Origin: Thermoanaerobaculum sp.
GTDB lineage: Bacteria; Acidobacteriota; Thermoanaerobaculia; Multivoradales; UBA5704
Length of the DNA: 64,000 nt
Direction of reading: 5' to 3'
Assembly: GCA_021154885.1 (NCBI GenBank)
Contig: JAJKHS010000144.1
Coordinates: 62,001-126,000 of the forward strand
Shown piece after piece: positions 38,997-47,140 of this stretch; positions within the stretch are counted from its first letter, which is position 1; the number at the start of each line of letters is the position of its first letter. The translations under genes and the position numbers were made by a program. The notes below the pieces were generated by a model. The model was not told the origin of the DNA and did no database searches. It saw only the letters and a list, made by a program, of their open reading frames with translations.

Positions 38997-39950
38997 TCAG
39001 CCGAGACGCTCGCCCGGCGCGATCCCGGTGGCCAGCGCCAGAGAGCAGGCGGGCAGCTCGGGCTGCCCATCGAGTTGCAGGGTGACGAGACGCACGGTCC
39101 CATCGCCGCCACCCGCCGCCACCGTGATGCCGTCCGCGCCGACCGCAGTGACAACCCCCGGTGTCACAGCGGGGGCACTGACTCCGGCGACCGGCAGGGC
39201 CCACCACACCAGGAGCCGGCGCCCCCGCAGGGTAGTGAAAGCCCCGGGATAGGGGTGGGTCACGGCGCGCACGAGATCATAGATCCGCTGCGCGGGCCAG
39301 GACCAGTCGATGCGGCCGTCGGCCGGCTTGCGTCCACCGCGATAGGAGCCCTGGGACAAGTCCAGGGGCGACGCGTTCGCCGTGCCGGCCGCGAGCGCCG
39401 GGAGGGCGCGGTCGAGGAGGCGCCGCGCGGCGCCCTCTAACTTGCCGTACAGCGTGAAGGCGGTGTCCGCGAAGTCGATCGCCACCCGCTCCTGATCCAC
39501 CAGGGCGCCGGCGTCCGGCTTCTCCACCATGTAGTGGAGGGAGACGCCGGTCTCGGTCTGCCCCTCGATGAGCGCCCAGTTCACCGGCGCCCGGCCGCGG
39601 TAGCGCGGCAGCAGGGACCCGTGCAGGTTGAGCGCGCCGCGGGAGGCGAGGGCGAGGATCGCGGGCGGGATCATGAACCGGTAATAAAAGGAGAAGAGGA
39701 AGTCCGGCGCGTACGAGGCTACGAGATCCTGAACGGCCGCGTCCTTCGCATTCTCCGCATAGTGGACGGGGATCCCCCGCGCCTGCGCCTTCGCGGCCAG
39801 CGACTCCCACCACACCTCCTCCCGCGGATCGTCGCGGTGGGTGAAGACGGCGGCCACCTCGAAGCCATGGGCGAGCAGGGCCTCGAAGCCGAGGCAGCCC
39901 ATGGTGTGGTAGCCCATCACCACCGTCTTCGCCGGGTGGAAGCTCGTCAC
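38997..39950 (-). CDS. arnA: ArnA formyltransferase domain: UDP-L-Ara4N formyltransferase
   Basis: A 317-residue protein matching the N-terminal half of Arn[21 protein letters not shown] is the start, then [20 protein letters not shown], the formyl-transfer motif [20 protein letters not shown] with catalytic Asn and His, and [13 protein letters not shown] with the catalytic Asp. It moves a formyl group from 10-formyl-tetrahydrofolate to UDP-Ara4N, making the form accepted by ArnC. The GTG start at 39950 overlaps the arnC stop as GTGA, so translation is coupled. The split from the decarboxylase gene is the main departure from the E. coli pattern. Confidence 0.92.
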   Translation of the reverse strand: MTSFHPAKTVVMGYHTMGCLGFEALLAHGFEVAAVFTHRDDPREEVWWESLAAKAQARGIPVHYAENAKDAAVQDLVASYAPDFLFSFYYRFMIPPAILALASRGALNLHGSLLPRYRGRAPVNWALIEGQTETGVSLHYMVEKPDAGALVDQERVAIDFADTAFTLYGKLEGAARRLLDRALPALAAGTANASPLDLSQGSYRGGRKPADGRIDWSWPAQRIYDLVRAVTHPYPGAFTTLRGRRLLVWWALPVAGVSAPAVTPGVVTAVGADGITVAAGGGDGTVRLVTLQLDGQPELPACSLALATGIAPGERLG

Positions 39951-40924
39951 CGGGCCGTCTCCACGCCGCCGCCGCCGGGAGCCGCCACGCCGTCACGGAT
40001 CGTCTGCCGCACCACGAAGCGGGGCCGGCCGCGAACCTGCTGATAGATCCGTCCCACGTATTCGCCCAGGAGACCGATGGCGAAGAGCTGCACGCCGAGG
40101 AAGAAGAAGACCAGGGCGAAGAGGGTGAAGACGCCGCTCACCGCCCAGCTCTGGCCGTAGATCAGCCGGCCGGCGATCAGAATCGAGGCCAGGAGTATGG
40201 AAAGGATCGACATGACGACGCCCACGCCCATGGTGAAGCGCAGGGGGAGCACGGAGAAGCTGGTCATCAGGTCGAACTGCAGCCGGATGAGCTTCCACAG
40301 GCTGTACTTGCTGGCGCCGTGGTGGCGCTCGTCGTGGGCCACCGGCACCTCGGTTACCCGGCCGGCGAAGAGGTCCGCGAGCACGGGGATGAAGGTCGAG
40401 ATCTCCCGCGACCCGGCGAGCACCTTCACCACCGGCCGCCGGTACGCCCGCAGCATGCAGCCGTAATCCGAGAGCTGCACGCCGGTCGCGACGGCTGTCA
40501 TCCGGTTGATGATCCGCGAGGCCACGCGGCGCAGCAGCGGGTCCTGGCGGTGGACGCGCACCGAGCCCACCACGTCGAAGCCCTCCTCCATCTTGGCCAC
40601 CAGCTTGGGGATCTCCTCCGGCGGGTTCTGCAGGTCGGCGTCGAGGGTGACGACGATCTCGCCCCGGCAGGCCTCGAAGCCGGCGAACACGGCGGCGTGC
40701 TGGCCGTAGTTGCGGTTGAAGTCCACCACCACGAGATGCGGATCGCGCGCCGACGCCTCCTGGAGGAGGGCGAGCGAACGGTCGCGGCTGCCGTCGTTGA
40801 CCAGCACGACCTCGTACGGCCTGTTCAACGGGGCCAGGGTGCCGTTGAGCCGGTCGAGGAGCTCCGGCAGGTTCTCCTCCTCGTTGAAGACGGGGATCAC
40901 CACGGAGAGGTAGGGATCGGGCAT
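39947..40924 (-). CDS. arnC: ArnC: undecaprenyl-phosphate Ara4FN transferase (GT2)
   Basis: A 325-residue family-2 glycosyltransferase with two C-terminal membrane helices. The GT-A part has LSVVIPVFNEEENLPELLDR, VVLVNDGSRDRSLALLQEAS, the metal-binding VVTLDADLQNPPEEIPKLVA and DYGCMLRAYRRPVVKVL. The helices are VGVVMSILSILLASILIAGR and FTLFALVFFFLGVQLFAIGL. This is the ArnC/DPM-like layout; genomic context picks ArnC, which attaches Ara4FN to undecaprenyl phosphate on the cytoplasmic face. GAAGGA precedes the ATG, only a few bases after the arnB stop. Confidence 0.9.
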   Translation of the reverse strand: MPDPYLSVVIPVFNEEENLPELLDRLNGTLAPLNRPYEVVLVNDGSRDRSLALLQEASARDPHLVVVDFNRNYGQHAAVFAGFEACRGEIVVTLDADLQNPPEEIPKLVAKMEEGFDVVGSVRVHRQDPLLRRVASRIINRMTAVATGVQLSDYGCMLRAYRRPVVKVLAGSREISTFIPVLADLFAGRVTEVPVAHDERHHGASKYSLWKLIRLQFDLMTSFSVLPLRFTMGVGVVMSILSILLASILIAGRLIYGQSWAVSGVFTLFALVFFFLGVQLFAIGLLGEYVGRIYQQVRGRPRFVVRQTIRDGVAAPGGGGVETAR

Positions 40925-40927
40925 TCG

Positions 40928-42106
40928 TCAGTCCTTCGCGTGCACGAGCACGTCCTTGACGGCATCCACCACGTAGCGCACGTCGTCCTCGGTCATGTCG
41001 GGGAACAGCGGTAGCGAGCAGATGCGATCCGAGGCCCACTCCGCCTTCGGCAGCGAGCCCACGACGTCCGGATACTTCTGCGCGTAGTAGGGCTGCGTGT
41101 GCACGGCCCGGAAGTGGAGGCCGGTGCCGACGTTGCGCTGCCGCAGCGCCGTCATGAACTGGTCGCGGGTCATGCCGGCCGAGTCGAGCACCTTGGCCAC
41201 GTAGAGGTGCCAGGTATGGAAGTGGTCGTAGGCGGGTGCGGCCGGCCGGCCGATCTCCGGTACCTCGGCGAACAGCTCAAGATAGAGGAACGCCAGCTCC
41301 CGCCGCCGGGCGTTGAACTCGTCCACCGAGGCGAGCTGGTGAATGCCGAGCGCGGCCTGGATGTCCATGAAGTTGTACTTGAAGCCAGGCAGCACGATCT
41401 CCACCTGCGGCGTCCCCCCCTCGGCGTAGCGATTCCAGGCCTGCTTCTCCAGGCCGTGGAAGCGCAGGGCGCGCAGCTTCCTCGCGAGGTCGGAGTCGTT
41501 GAGGGTGAGCATGCCCCCTTCGCCAGTCGTCATGTTCTTGATCGGGTGAAAGGAGAAGACGGCCAGGCGATCGAACAGCCCCACGTGCCGTCCTTTATAT
41601 AAGGTCCCGACGCCGTGGGCCGCGTCCTCGAAGATCCACAGCGAGTGCTTGCGGGCGATCTCGCCCAGGGCGTCCATGTCGCAAGGCGCGCCGCCGAAGT
41701 GGACGGGAAGGATGCCCACCGTGCGCTCGGTGACCGCCGCCTCGATAGCCGCGGGATCGATCTGCAGCGTGTCGGGATCGATTTCCACGAACACCGACTT
41801 TCCCCCCAGCGCCTCGACCATGTTGGAGGTGGCGGCCCAGGTCATGGGGGTGATGATCACCTCGTCGCCGGGCTTGAGCCCCAGGGCCATGAGACCGATA
41901 TGGAGGCCGCCGGTGGCGGAGGAGACGGCGAGCACCTCCGGCGCGCCGACGTAGGCGGCGAAGTCCTTCTCGAACCGCTCGGCCTTGGGGCCGGTGGTGA
42001 TCCAGCCCGAGCGCAGGGTATCGACGACCTCGTCGATCTCCACCTGGCGGATGGTCGGCCGGGAGAAGGGGAGGAAGGTGTCGCGCTTGACGAAAGCCTT
42101 GGCCAT
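40928..42106 (-). CDS. arnB: ArnB: UDP-Ara4O aminotransferase (DegT/DnrJ/EryC1)
   Basis: A 392-residue PLP enzyme from the ATG at 42106, with GGAGAGA upstream. The sugar-aminotransferase pattern is complete: FLPFSRPTIRQVEIDEVVDT, AVSSATGGLHIGLMALGLKP, DEVIITPMTWAATSNMVEAL, IFEDAAHGVGTLYKG, and the PLP lysine in FSFHPIKNMTTGEGGMLTLN. ArnB converts UDP-4-keto-arabinose to UDP-Ara4N using glutamate. Other members of this fold make different amino sugars, but the neighbours fix the role. It is the second gene of the operon, followed at a few bases by arnC. Confidence 0.92.
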   Translation of the reverse strand: MAKAFVKRDTFLPFSRPTIRQVEIDEVVDTLRSGWITTGPKAERFEKDFAAYVGAPEVLAVSSATGGLHIGLMALGLKPGDEVIITPMTWAATSNMVEALGGKSVFVEIDPDTLQIDPAAIEAAVTERTVGILPVHFGGAPCDMDALGEIARKHSLWIFEDAAHGVGTLYKGRHVGLFDRLAVFSFHPIKNMTTGEGGMLTLNDSDLARKLRALRFHGLEKQAWNRYAEGGTPQVEIVLPGFKYNFMDIQAALGIHQLASVDEFNARRRELAFLYLELFAEVPEIGRPAAPAYDHFHTWHLYVAKVLDSAGMTRDQFMTALRQRNVGTGLHFRAVHTQPYYAQKYPDVVGSLPKAEWASDRICSLPLFPDMTEDDVRYVVDAVKDVLVHAKD

Positions 42107-42136
42107 GGATCTCTCCAATCGATCTCTGAACAGGCG

Positions 42137-44101
42137 TCAGCCCGCGCTTCGGGGAGACGGCGGGCGGTTGGTCATCAACAGATACTTCTCCTGCCGCATC
42201 AGGATCAGCCCCGGCGCCAGCCCGTCGCTCTGCATCCTGGGCAGCTTCTCCGCCTCCAGGACCAGATAGACGGTCCGACCGGAAGCCCAGACCGGCTGGA
42301 ACTGCGCCGCACCGGGAAACCGGCGGGCCCGCTCCTCCGGCGCCAAGTGCTGGATCCCGAAGGCCAGCTCCCCCTGGTACTCGACGAGGCCGACGAGCCG
42401 CTGGAGGTAGAACGGCAGGGTCTGAGGATAGCAGCGATAGGCGTAGACCTCGTCTCCCGGAGCGAGACGGCCGGCGAGGACGCGGGCGATCGGCTCGGCG
42501 CTCAGCCTCTGGGCGGCCCGCGGCCCGAGGGAGACGAGGCAGATCACCAGCAGCACCGGACCGGCCGCCAATGCCCCCAGGCTCGGCAGGCTCCGGAGAC
42601 TCCCCCGCCGCCAGAGCCAGGCCGAAAGGAGGCAGAGAGCCAGGGTCGGCACGGCGAGGACAAGAAGGCTGGGGACGACATCAGTCGAGACCTCTCTCAC
42701 CCGGCCGAAGGAAACCCAGAGGAGGGCCGCGGCCAGCACTGCAAGCAGCAGGGCCCCCACCGCGCCGCCGGCCCGGGCCCACGAGCGGAGGCGCTCGTCT
42801 TCTTCCGCCGCCGCCAGCGCCACGGCGATCAGCACGGCGAGCGGTGGGATGGCCGGCAGGATATACGGCACGAGCTTCGACTGCGAGACCGAGAAGAAGA
42901 CGAAGACGAATCCCGCCCAGCAGGCGAGGAAGATCAGTCCGGGACGATCCCGCAGTCGCCCTGTCTTCCTCTGGAAGAGCCGCGCCGCGGCGGGCAGCAC
43001 GCCCGACCAGGGGAGGAGGCCGATCGCCAGGATGGCGGCGAAGAACCAGAACGGAGCCTGGCGTTTGGCCTCCGAGGTGGCATAGCGCTGGAGGTGCTCG
43101 TGGACGAAGTAGAACCAGAGGAAGTCCGGGCTGCGTCGGGCCGCCAGCACGTGCCAGGGCGCGGCGATGGCCAGGAACAGGAGGATGCCGCTCACCCAGG
43201 GAACCCGCAGCAGCCGCCGCCATCGCCGGGCGAACAGGAGATGGAAGAAGATCACCGCCCCGGGGATGACGAAGCCGATCAGCCCCTTGGCGAGCGTCGC
43301 GAGCGCCGCCGAGGCGAACATGCCGTACCAGAGGAGCCGCTCTCCTCGCTCCCCCGTAGGCGCTAACTTTGCCCTTGCCTCCGAGCGCCCCCGCCCGAGG
43401 GCCCTCACCCCTGTCCCCTCTCCCGCCCCCTCCCACCCCCCTCCCCGGGAGAGGGGAACCCGGTTGGAGTGGTCTTGCCGTTCTCCCTTTTCTCCCGGTG
43501 AGGGGGGTGGCGAGGGGGCGGGAGAAGAGGGCCGGGGTGATGAGGGTCTTGGGTGGGGGAGCTCTGAGTCCAAGTCAGCGCCTGTGCCCCGCTCTCCCCG
43601 CTCCTGGGCCAGCCAGAAGCAGGTCAGGGTGGCGCTGAGGAAGAAGGTCAGCGTCATGTCGATGATGGTGGAGCGGGAGAGGGCGACCCAGAGCGGCGAG
43701 CTGCCGAGGACGAGCCCCGAGACCCGCGCCACCCGCGGTCCGCCGATGGAGCGGCCGAGCGCCCAGGCGAGCCCGACTCCCGCCAAGCCGAAGATCGCCC
43801 CGGCGAGCCGGCAGAGCATCTCGGGCCGCCCGGGCAGTGTCAAGGCCGCCGCGTTCAGCCAGTAGTAGAGCGGCGGCTTCTCCAAGTAGAGGACGCCGTT
43901 CAGGTGCGGCAAAACGAAATCGCGCCCCGACAGCATCTCGCGCGGGATCTCGGTGTAGCGTCCCTCGTCCGGCTCGATCAGCGGGTAGGCCCCCAGGCCG
44001 GCGAAGAAGACAAGGAAGACGGCGAGGGCGAGGAGCAGCCGGGCGGGCCATCCCAAAGGCGCTCCAGGAGAGCGGGCGGAAGAGACGAGGGATTCGGGCA
44101 T
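42137..44101 (-). CDS. arnT: ArnT-like lipid A aminoarabinose transferase with in-frame repeat insertion
   Basis: A 654-residue inner-membrane GT39 glycosyltransferase. The first helix (LLLALAVFLVFFAGLGAYPL) leads to the ArnT/PMT motif IEPDEGRYTEIPREMLSGRD, with the catalytic Asp, then VLYLEKPPLYYWLNAAALTL. About twelve helices follow and a soluble C-terminal domain. ArnT transfers Ara4N from undecaprenyl phosphate to lipid A in the periplasm and confers resistance to cationic peptides. Enterobacterial ArnT is about 550 residues; the excess is a low-complexity segment at residues 172-252 encoded by a palindromic repeat. The start is the ATG at 44101, which lacks a clear Shine-Dalgarno. First gene of the arn operon. 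Confidence 0.85.
   Translation of the reverse strand: MPESLVSSARSPGAPLGWPARLLLALAVFLVFFAGLGAYPLIEPDEGRYTEIPREMLSGRDFVLPHLNGVLYLEKPPLYYWLNAAALTLPGRPEMLCRLAGAIFGLAGVGLAWALGRSIGGPRVARVSGLVLGSSPLWVALSRSTIIDMTLTFFLSATLTCFWLAQERGERGTGADLDSELPHPRPSSPRPSSPAPSPPPSPGEKGERQDHSNRVPLSRGGGWEGAGEGTGVRALGRGRSEARAKLAPTGERGERLLWYGMFASAALATLAKGLIGFVIPGAVIFFHLLFARRWRRLLRVPWVSGILLFLAIAAPWHVLAARRSPDFLWFYFVHEHLQRYATSEAKRQAPFWFFAAILAIGLLPWSGVLPAAARLFQRKTGRLRDRPGLIFLACWAGFVFVFFSVSQSKLVPYILPAIPPLAVLIAVALAAAEEDERLRSWARAGGAVGALLLAVLAAALLWVSFGRVREVSTDVVPSLLVLAVPTLALCLLSAWLWRRGSLRSLPSLGALAAGPVLLVICLVSLGPRAAQRLSAEPIARVLAGRLAPGDEVYAYRCYPQTLPFYLQRLVGLVEYQGELAFGIQHLAPEERARRFPGAAQFQPVWASGRTVYLVLEAEKLPRMQSDGLAPGLILMRQEKYLLMTNRPPSPRSAG
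43391..43561. repeat. Long palindromic repeat inserted in frame in arnT
   Basis: Imperfect inverted arms of about 48 bases (left GGCCCTCACCCCTGTCCCCT... near 43398, right its mirror ending near 43550) meet around a second GGGAGAGGGGAAC/GTTCTCCC pair. Near-identical 16-base direct repeats (CGCTCTCCTCGCTCCC at 43338 and CGCTCTCCCCGCTCCT at 43590) flank it. It is open in the arnT frame and encodes a Pro/Ser-rich then Gly-rich stretch. A shorter relative lies at 22092. Confidence 0.75.
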
Positions 44102-44447
44102 GAGGAGGTGGACCGTACCGGGAGCGGCGGCAGGCGGGAAGCTGGGACCCTGCCAAGCCGGCGAAAATCGGCGGGAAGTGTGTCGCATCAGAGTCGGTAA
44201 AACAACCCTGCCTCTGAGGCAGGCGAGTCGGCGTCGGCTATGCACCTCAAGGGCTCGCTTGGCCTATACGGCCCAGGATGACCTCGTCTCCGCCAGAGTC
44301 TTTCTGAGTCACCGTTCGGACACACTCCTGCTGGAGTTCTACTCACGGTGGAATAGCCCTCCGATCGGGCTGACGGCTGTCAAGAAACGCGGTCGGCGGG
44401 GCTACCCGGCGACAAAGGTCAGCTCCTTGGAGCTCGAAGAGGGGGGC
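44102..44447. other. Intergenic region upstream of the arn operon
   Basis: 346 bases with no supported gene. A palindrome CCTGCCTC-T-GAGGCAGG at 44207-44223, about 106 bases upstream of arnT, is a possible operator. Base composition changes here from the GC-rich arn genes to the less GC-rich ATPase gene. Confidence 0.4.
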
Positions 44448-46382
44448 CTACTCGAAGATCGTCAGCTGCGGCTCCTCCTCCTCTTCGCCAAGAACTTCGA
44501 GAACATCAAACCGTCTTGACGGATCGCCGGTCGCTGCTTGAATCTTCCGGTGCAGGTTGAACGTCCGAGAGTGGGCGCGGCCCAAAACGATGTCATACGT
44601 CAAGGGCGTAACCGCCACTTGGCCTTGCTGCAAAGGCTCCAGGCCGTGCTCAATCGACGCACCCATCACGAAGACCACGATGGCAGTTCCTTTCTGCACG
44701 GCGCCCACCTTGACCAGTTCCTTGGCATAGTCCCTTCCTTGATCGAGCTCCCTCTGGGTCACCTCAAAGGCGCCGCGCTTCAGCTCCAGGATCAGCAACT
44801 TGCGAATACCGATGATCTCGCCCGATTCGTCATAAGAATCAGCCGCATAGAGACCGATCGAGGAGTCCTCCCTAATCACGAAATCCATTCTCCGCTTCGA
44901 GATCTCGCCCAGAGTGTCGATCCTGAGTAATCCGCGAAGCACCTCGGCCATCCCGCGGTTGGACCTGAAGTCAACCGCCTCGTACTCTGGCCCGAAGATC
45001 CATAGCCCCTTCTCAAAAAGAGGCTGCAGATCATGAAGCTCGTCCGCTCGATCATCGCGAACAAGCTTCTGGAGCTCGTCGATGAGTCGAAGGCGCTTTT
45101 CCAACTCGCTGAGGACGATCTCAGCTTCCCGGGCAGACCACCGCTTCATGATTTCGTTCCAGGCGTCCAGATCTTCCGGAGAGCATATCAGGAGTTGCTT
45201 GAGAAGATCGTACCCTGAGCGGGCTTGCTCCAACTTCGCCAGAACCCCCACAGCTCTAGACAAGTCTCCCTCAGACATGGTCGGGCATTGCTGTTGAATC
45301 TCGTCGACGAACTCATCTACGACCAGCTTTGAAAAGCGCGGAAGCTCTTTGACGGCATCACGATTCTGCTCGAGCGCGGTCCGCTTCTTCTCTTTTCTAG
45401 CCTGTGCAAGAAGCTCTCGAAGAGACGCAATTACATGCTTCAGAATCACGTCCTTGACTTCACTGCTCCGCCTCGTTGCATGAAAACCACTCCAGTCATG
45501 CTTGACATCTTCCTTGAGGATGTCTGCCTCAATGACGAAACTGTGAGTCTTAGCCGCAGCTGTCCTGCCATCGAGAATTGCACCAGAGTCTGTCAAGCCT
45601 GACCACGAGGGCTCTCCGACCATTCTTCGGTTGACCCACCAAGTGATTCCTTTGAGATGCGTGGTCCTATCCCTGACCGTGGCATCAATCTGATGAATTG
45701 TTACCTCGCCATAAGGAGGTACTGCAATGGTCCGACTTGACAGGTGCTCAAGATCAAGGAGCTCGAGCTTTTTTCTGTTCAGGTAGATGTCAAATGTGGG
45801 ATCGACGAGAAATTTTGAGCCAAGAGCCTCTTCGACCTCTTCGGGACTGATCAATCTCCTCGTTACCGTAGCACGAACAATCGTGCCATGACCTTCGCGT
45901 CCCTCTTCCTGTTCGACTCTGAAGTGAAACGGCTCCTCGCCTCCAGAGGTCAACTCCACTCGCGCGAGCGCCCAAAGCCCGTCTCTCCACGTCTCGACCC
46001 AATATGCGTCCGCAAAGCAAAAGGCTCCATGCCGTCCCTTGCCATTCTGGCCAAATGCGGCGCGCTCCCTTTTTCCTCTCGTCCCCGCCGGGAACTCGAC
46101 TTTCACCCCTTGCTCCTCGAGACGGTTATAGCTGAGAGTACGCCAGCGGCGGTTGAACTGCTCGAGAGTCATTCCAGTACCGTTGTCCGCTATCTCGAAC
46201 TTCCCCCCTTTCTCCTCCGGCCAGACCACCCTCACTTCTGTAGCGCCCGCATCGTAGCTATTTGCTACCAGCTCCACAATCGCGATTCGCGGCTCGGTCA
46301 TGATGTAGCCGGCATGATCACGCAGGAAGCTCGACCCGAATAGCAGACCTTGCTCAGGCGAGGAGATTGTCTCAACAGTCAT
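44448..46382 (-). CDS. GHKL (MORC/Hsp90-like) ATPase fused to PD-(D/E)XK nuclease domain, candidate defence gene
   Basis: A 644-residue protein. Residues 20-175 are a GHKL ATPase: N box IAIVELVANSYDAGATEVRV (Glu37, Asn41, Asp44), G1 DNGTGM at 67, and lid/G2 FGQNGKGRHGAFCFA at 110. Residues 180-300 resemble the S5/transducer domain. A helical linker (300-450) leads to a C-terminal region with a nuclease-like pattern: WIFGPEYEAVDFRSNRGMAE, Asp500 in RRMDFVI, and Glu533-Leu-Lys535 in LLILELKRG, then an alpha-beta end (TAIVVFVMG). This resembles the Shedu/DUF4263 type of PD-(D/E)XK domain. Such ATPase-nuclease fusions are known or suspected anti-phage proteins. The gene is visibly less GC-rich than its neighbours and stands alone, pointing to acquisition by transfer. 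Confidence 0.78.
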   Translation of the reverse strand: MTVETISSPEQGLLFGSSFLRDHAGYIMTEPRIAIVELVANSYDAGATEVRVVWPEEKGGKFEIADNGTGMTLEQFNRRWRTLSYNRLEEQGVKVEFPAGTRGKRERAAFGQNGKGRHGAFCFADAYWVETWRDGLWALARVELTSGGEEPFHFRVEQEEGREGHGTIVRATVTRRLISPEEVEEALGSKFLVDPTFDIYLNRKKLELLDLEHLSSRTIAVPPYGEVTIHQIDATVRDRTTHLKGITWWVNRRMVGEPSWSGLTDSGAILDGRTAAAKTHSFVIEADILKEDVKHDWSGFHATRRSSEVKDVILKHVIASLRELLAQARKEKKRTALEQNRDAVKELPRFSKLVVDEFVDEIQQQCPTMSEGDLSRAVGVLAKLEQARSGYDLLKQLLICSPEDLDAWNEIMKRWSAREAEIVLSELEKRLRLIDELQKLVRDDRADELHDLQPLFEKGLWIFGPEYEAVDFRSNRGMAEVLRGLLRIDTLGEISKRRMDFVIREDSSIGLYAADSYDESGEIIGIRKLLILELKRGAFEVTQRELDQGRDYAKELVKVGAVQKGTAIVVFVMGASIEHGLEPLQQGQVAVTPLTYDIVLGRAHSRTFNLHRKIQAATGDPSRRFDVLEVLGEEEEEPQLTIFE

Positions 46383-46590
46383 AGCTTAGGTGCTCAGGAA
46401 CTCGAGAAATCGAGAGGACATTCTCTCTGGAGGAAATCCTAGCGCAGCTTCTCGGTACGCGTCAATGCCCGGGTTCCTCTTGGGGGAGCCGCGGGACGTG
46501 ATGCTTGGTAGCCGGCCGACCGGGGTGATGAGAGTCTTTGAGTATAGGACCCCACGCTACAGTGAGATGCTGACGCGAAAAACAGTTTTC
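46383..46590 (-). other. Possible gene remnant upstream of the ATPase
   Basis: The minus strand carries an open stretch of 59 codons ending at about 46388 (ITSRGSPKRNPGIDAYREAA, then LGFPPERMSSRFLEFLST) that looks protein-like but has no start codon, a stop at its upstream end, and no recognised family. It may be the tail of a deleted gene in the islet. Nothing else is supported here. Confidence 0.25.
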
Positions 46591-46716
46591 CTACTTCGAC
46601 ATCCGAGGGTCCGTTCCAGGCCAATCAGATCCGCGCCACTTTTCCACACTTCGGCGCCCCGCCCCCCTGGCCAAAGCCACCAAGGCTTCGGCGTCGAGCA
46701 CGACGCAACGGCTCAT
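46591..46716 (-). pseudogene. Truncated PIN-type toxin gene
   Basis: The ATG at 46716 overlaps the antitoxin stop as ATGA, the normal toxin-antitoxin coupling. The first 17 residues (MSRCVVLDAEALVALAR) are the start of a PIN-domain nuclease with its first catalytic Asp. After that the sequence loses similarity and stops after 41 codons, where a VapC-like toxin would need about 130. The toxin has therefore been deleted by a rearrangement just inside its 5' end. Confidence 0.65.
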
Positions 46717-46940
46717 CCAAGGAGTCCGACGTACTTTTCCACCAGAGATTCGTCCACCGGCCCATGCTCTGCGTCGAGCTGGTCGAGCAACTCGACGAGG
46801 AGCCGGTGGCGGCGGCGGCGCTCAAGCTCCGCACTGACTGCGGCGTTCACTTGGGCCGAGAGCCCTTCATCTTCCCGCTTGAGCTCCTCAACCAAGTCCT
46901 CGTCCAGGGATACCGAAACCTTGCGCTTGGTCAGGGACAT
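46713..46940 (-). CDS. VapB-like antitoxin, toxin partner broken
   Basis: A 75-residue protein: MSLTKRKVSVSLDEDLVEEL then a charged helix (SAQVNAAVSAELERRRRHRL) and LLDQLDAEHGPVDESLVEKY, ending LLG. The N-terminal strand and helix look like a ribbon-helix-helix DNA-binding domain and the C-terminal half is the toxin-wrapping tail. No Shine-Dalgarno precedes the ATG at 46940, and a promoter -10 sits only 6 bases upstream, so the mRNA may be leaderless. The toxin following at 46716 is truncated, which makes this an orphan antitoxin. Confidence 0.75.
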   Translation of the reverse strand: MSLTKRKVSVSLDEDLVEELKREDEGLSAQVNAAVSAELERRRRHRLLVELLDQLDAEHGPVDESLVEKYVGLLG

Positions 46941-46946
46941 ACTCAG

Positions 46947-46975
46947 AGCTTACCAGAGTAGGAATAGAGTGGCAA
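46947..46975 (-). promoter_or_regulatory. Putative antitoxin promoter, leaderless
   Basis: TTGCCA (46970-46975) and TAAGCT (46947-46952) on the minus strand, 17 bases apart. The -10 ends 6 bases before the ATG, so transcription would begin at or close to the start codon. Confidence 0.35.
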
Positions 46976-47140
46976 CGAACGCTTCACGGCTGGAGCCCCG
47001 CCCCCCGGGGTGGTCCGGGCCCGTCCGCCTTCTGCTACTATCTCATTGCTGTAACCGGTTTCATCGTAGGCGGGTGTGGTTCCTTTCAGACGCTGCAATC
47101 CCCACCGATCCTCCCTGGATTGGTCTCAGGAGGTCCTCCA

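Noticed and set aside
40928-44101. O-antigen or capsule cluster
   Set aside because: No O-antigen polymerase, flippase or further sugar transferases are present; the gene set equals the Ara4N pathway.
46383-47140. tRNA gene or attachment site at the islet edge
   Set aside because: No cloverleaf-like sequence, direct repeats or integrase gene could be found by eye around the less GC-rich segment.
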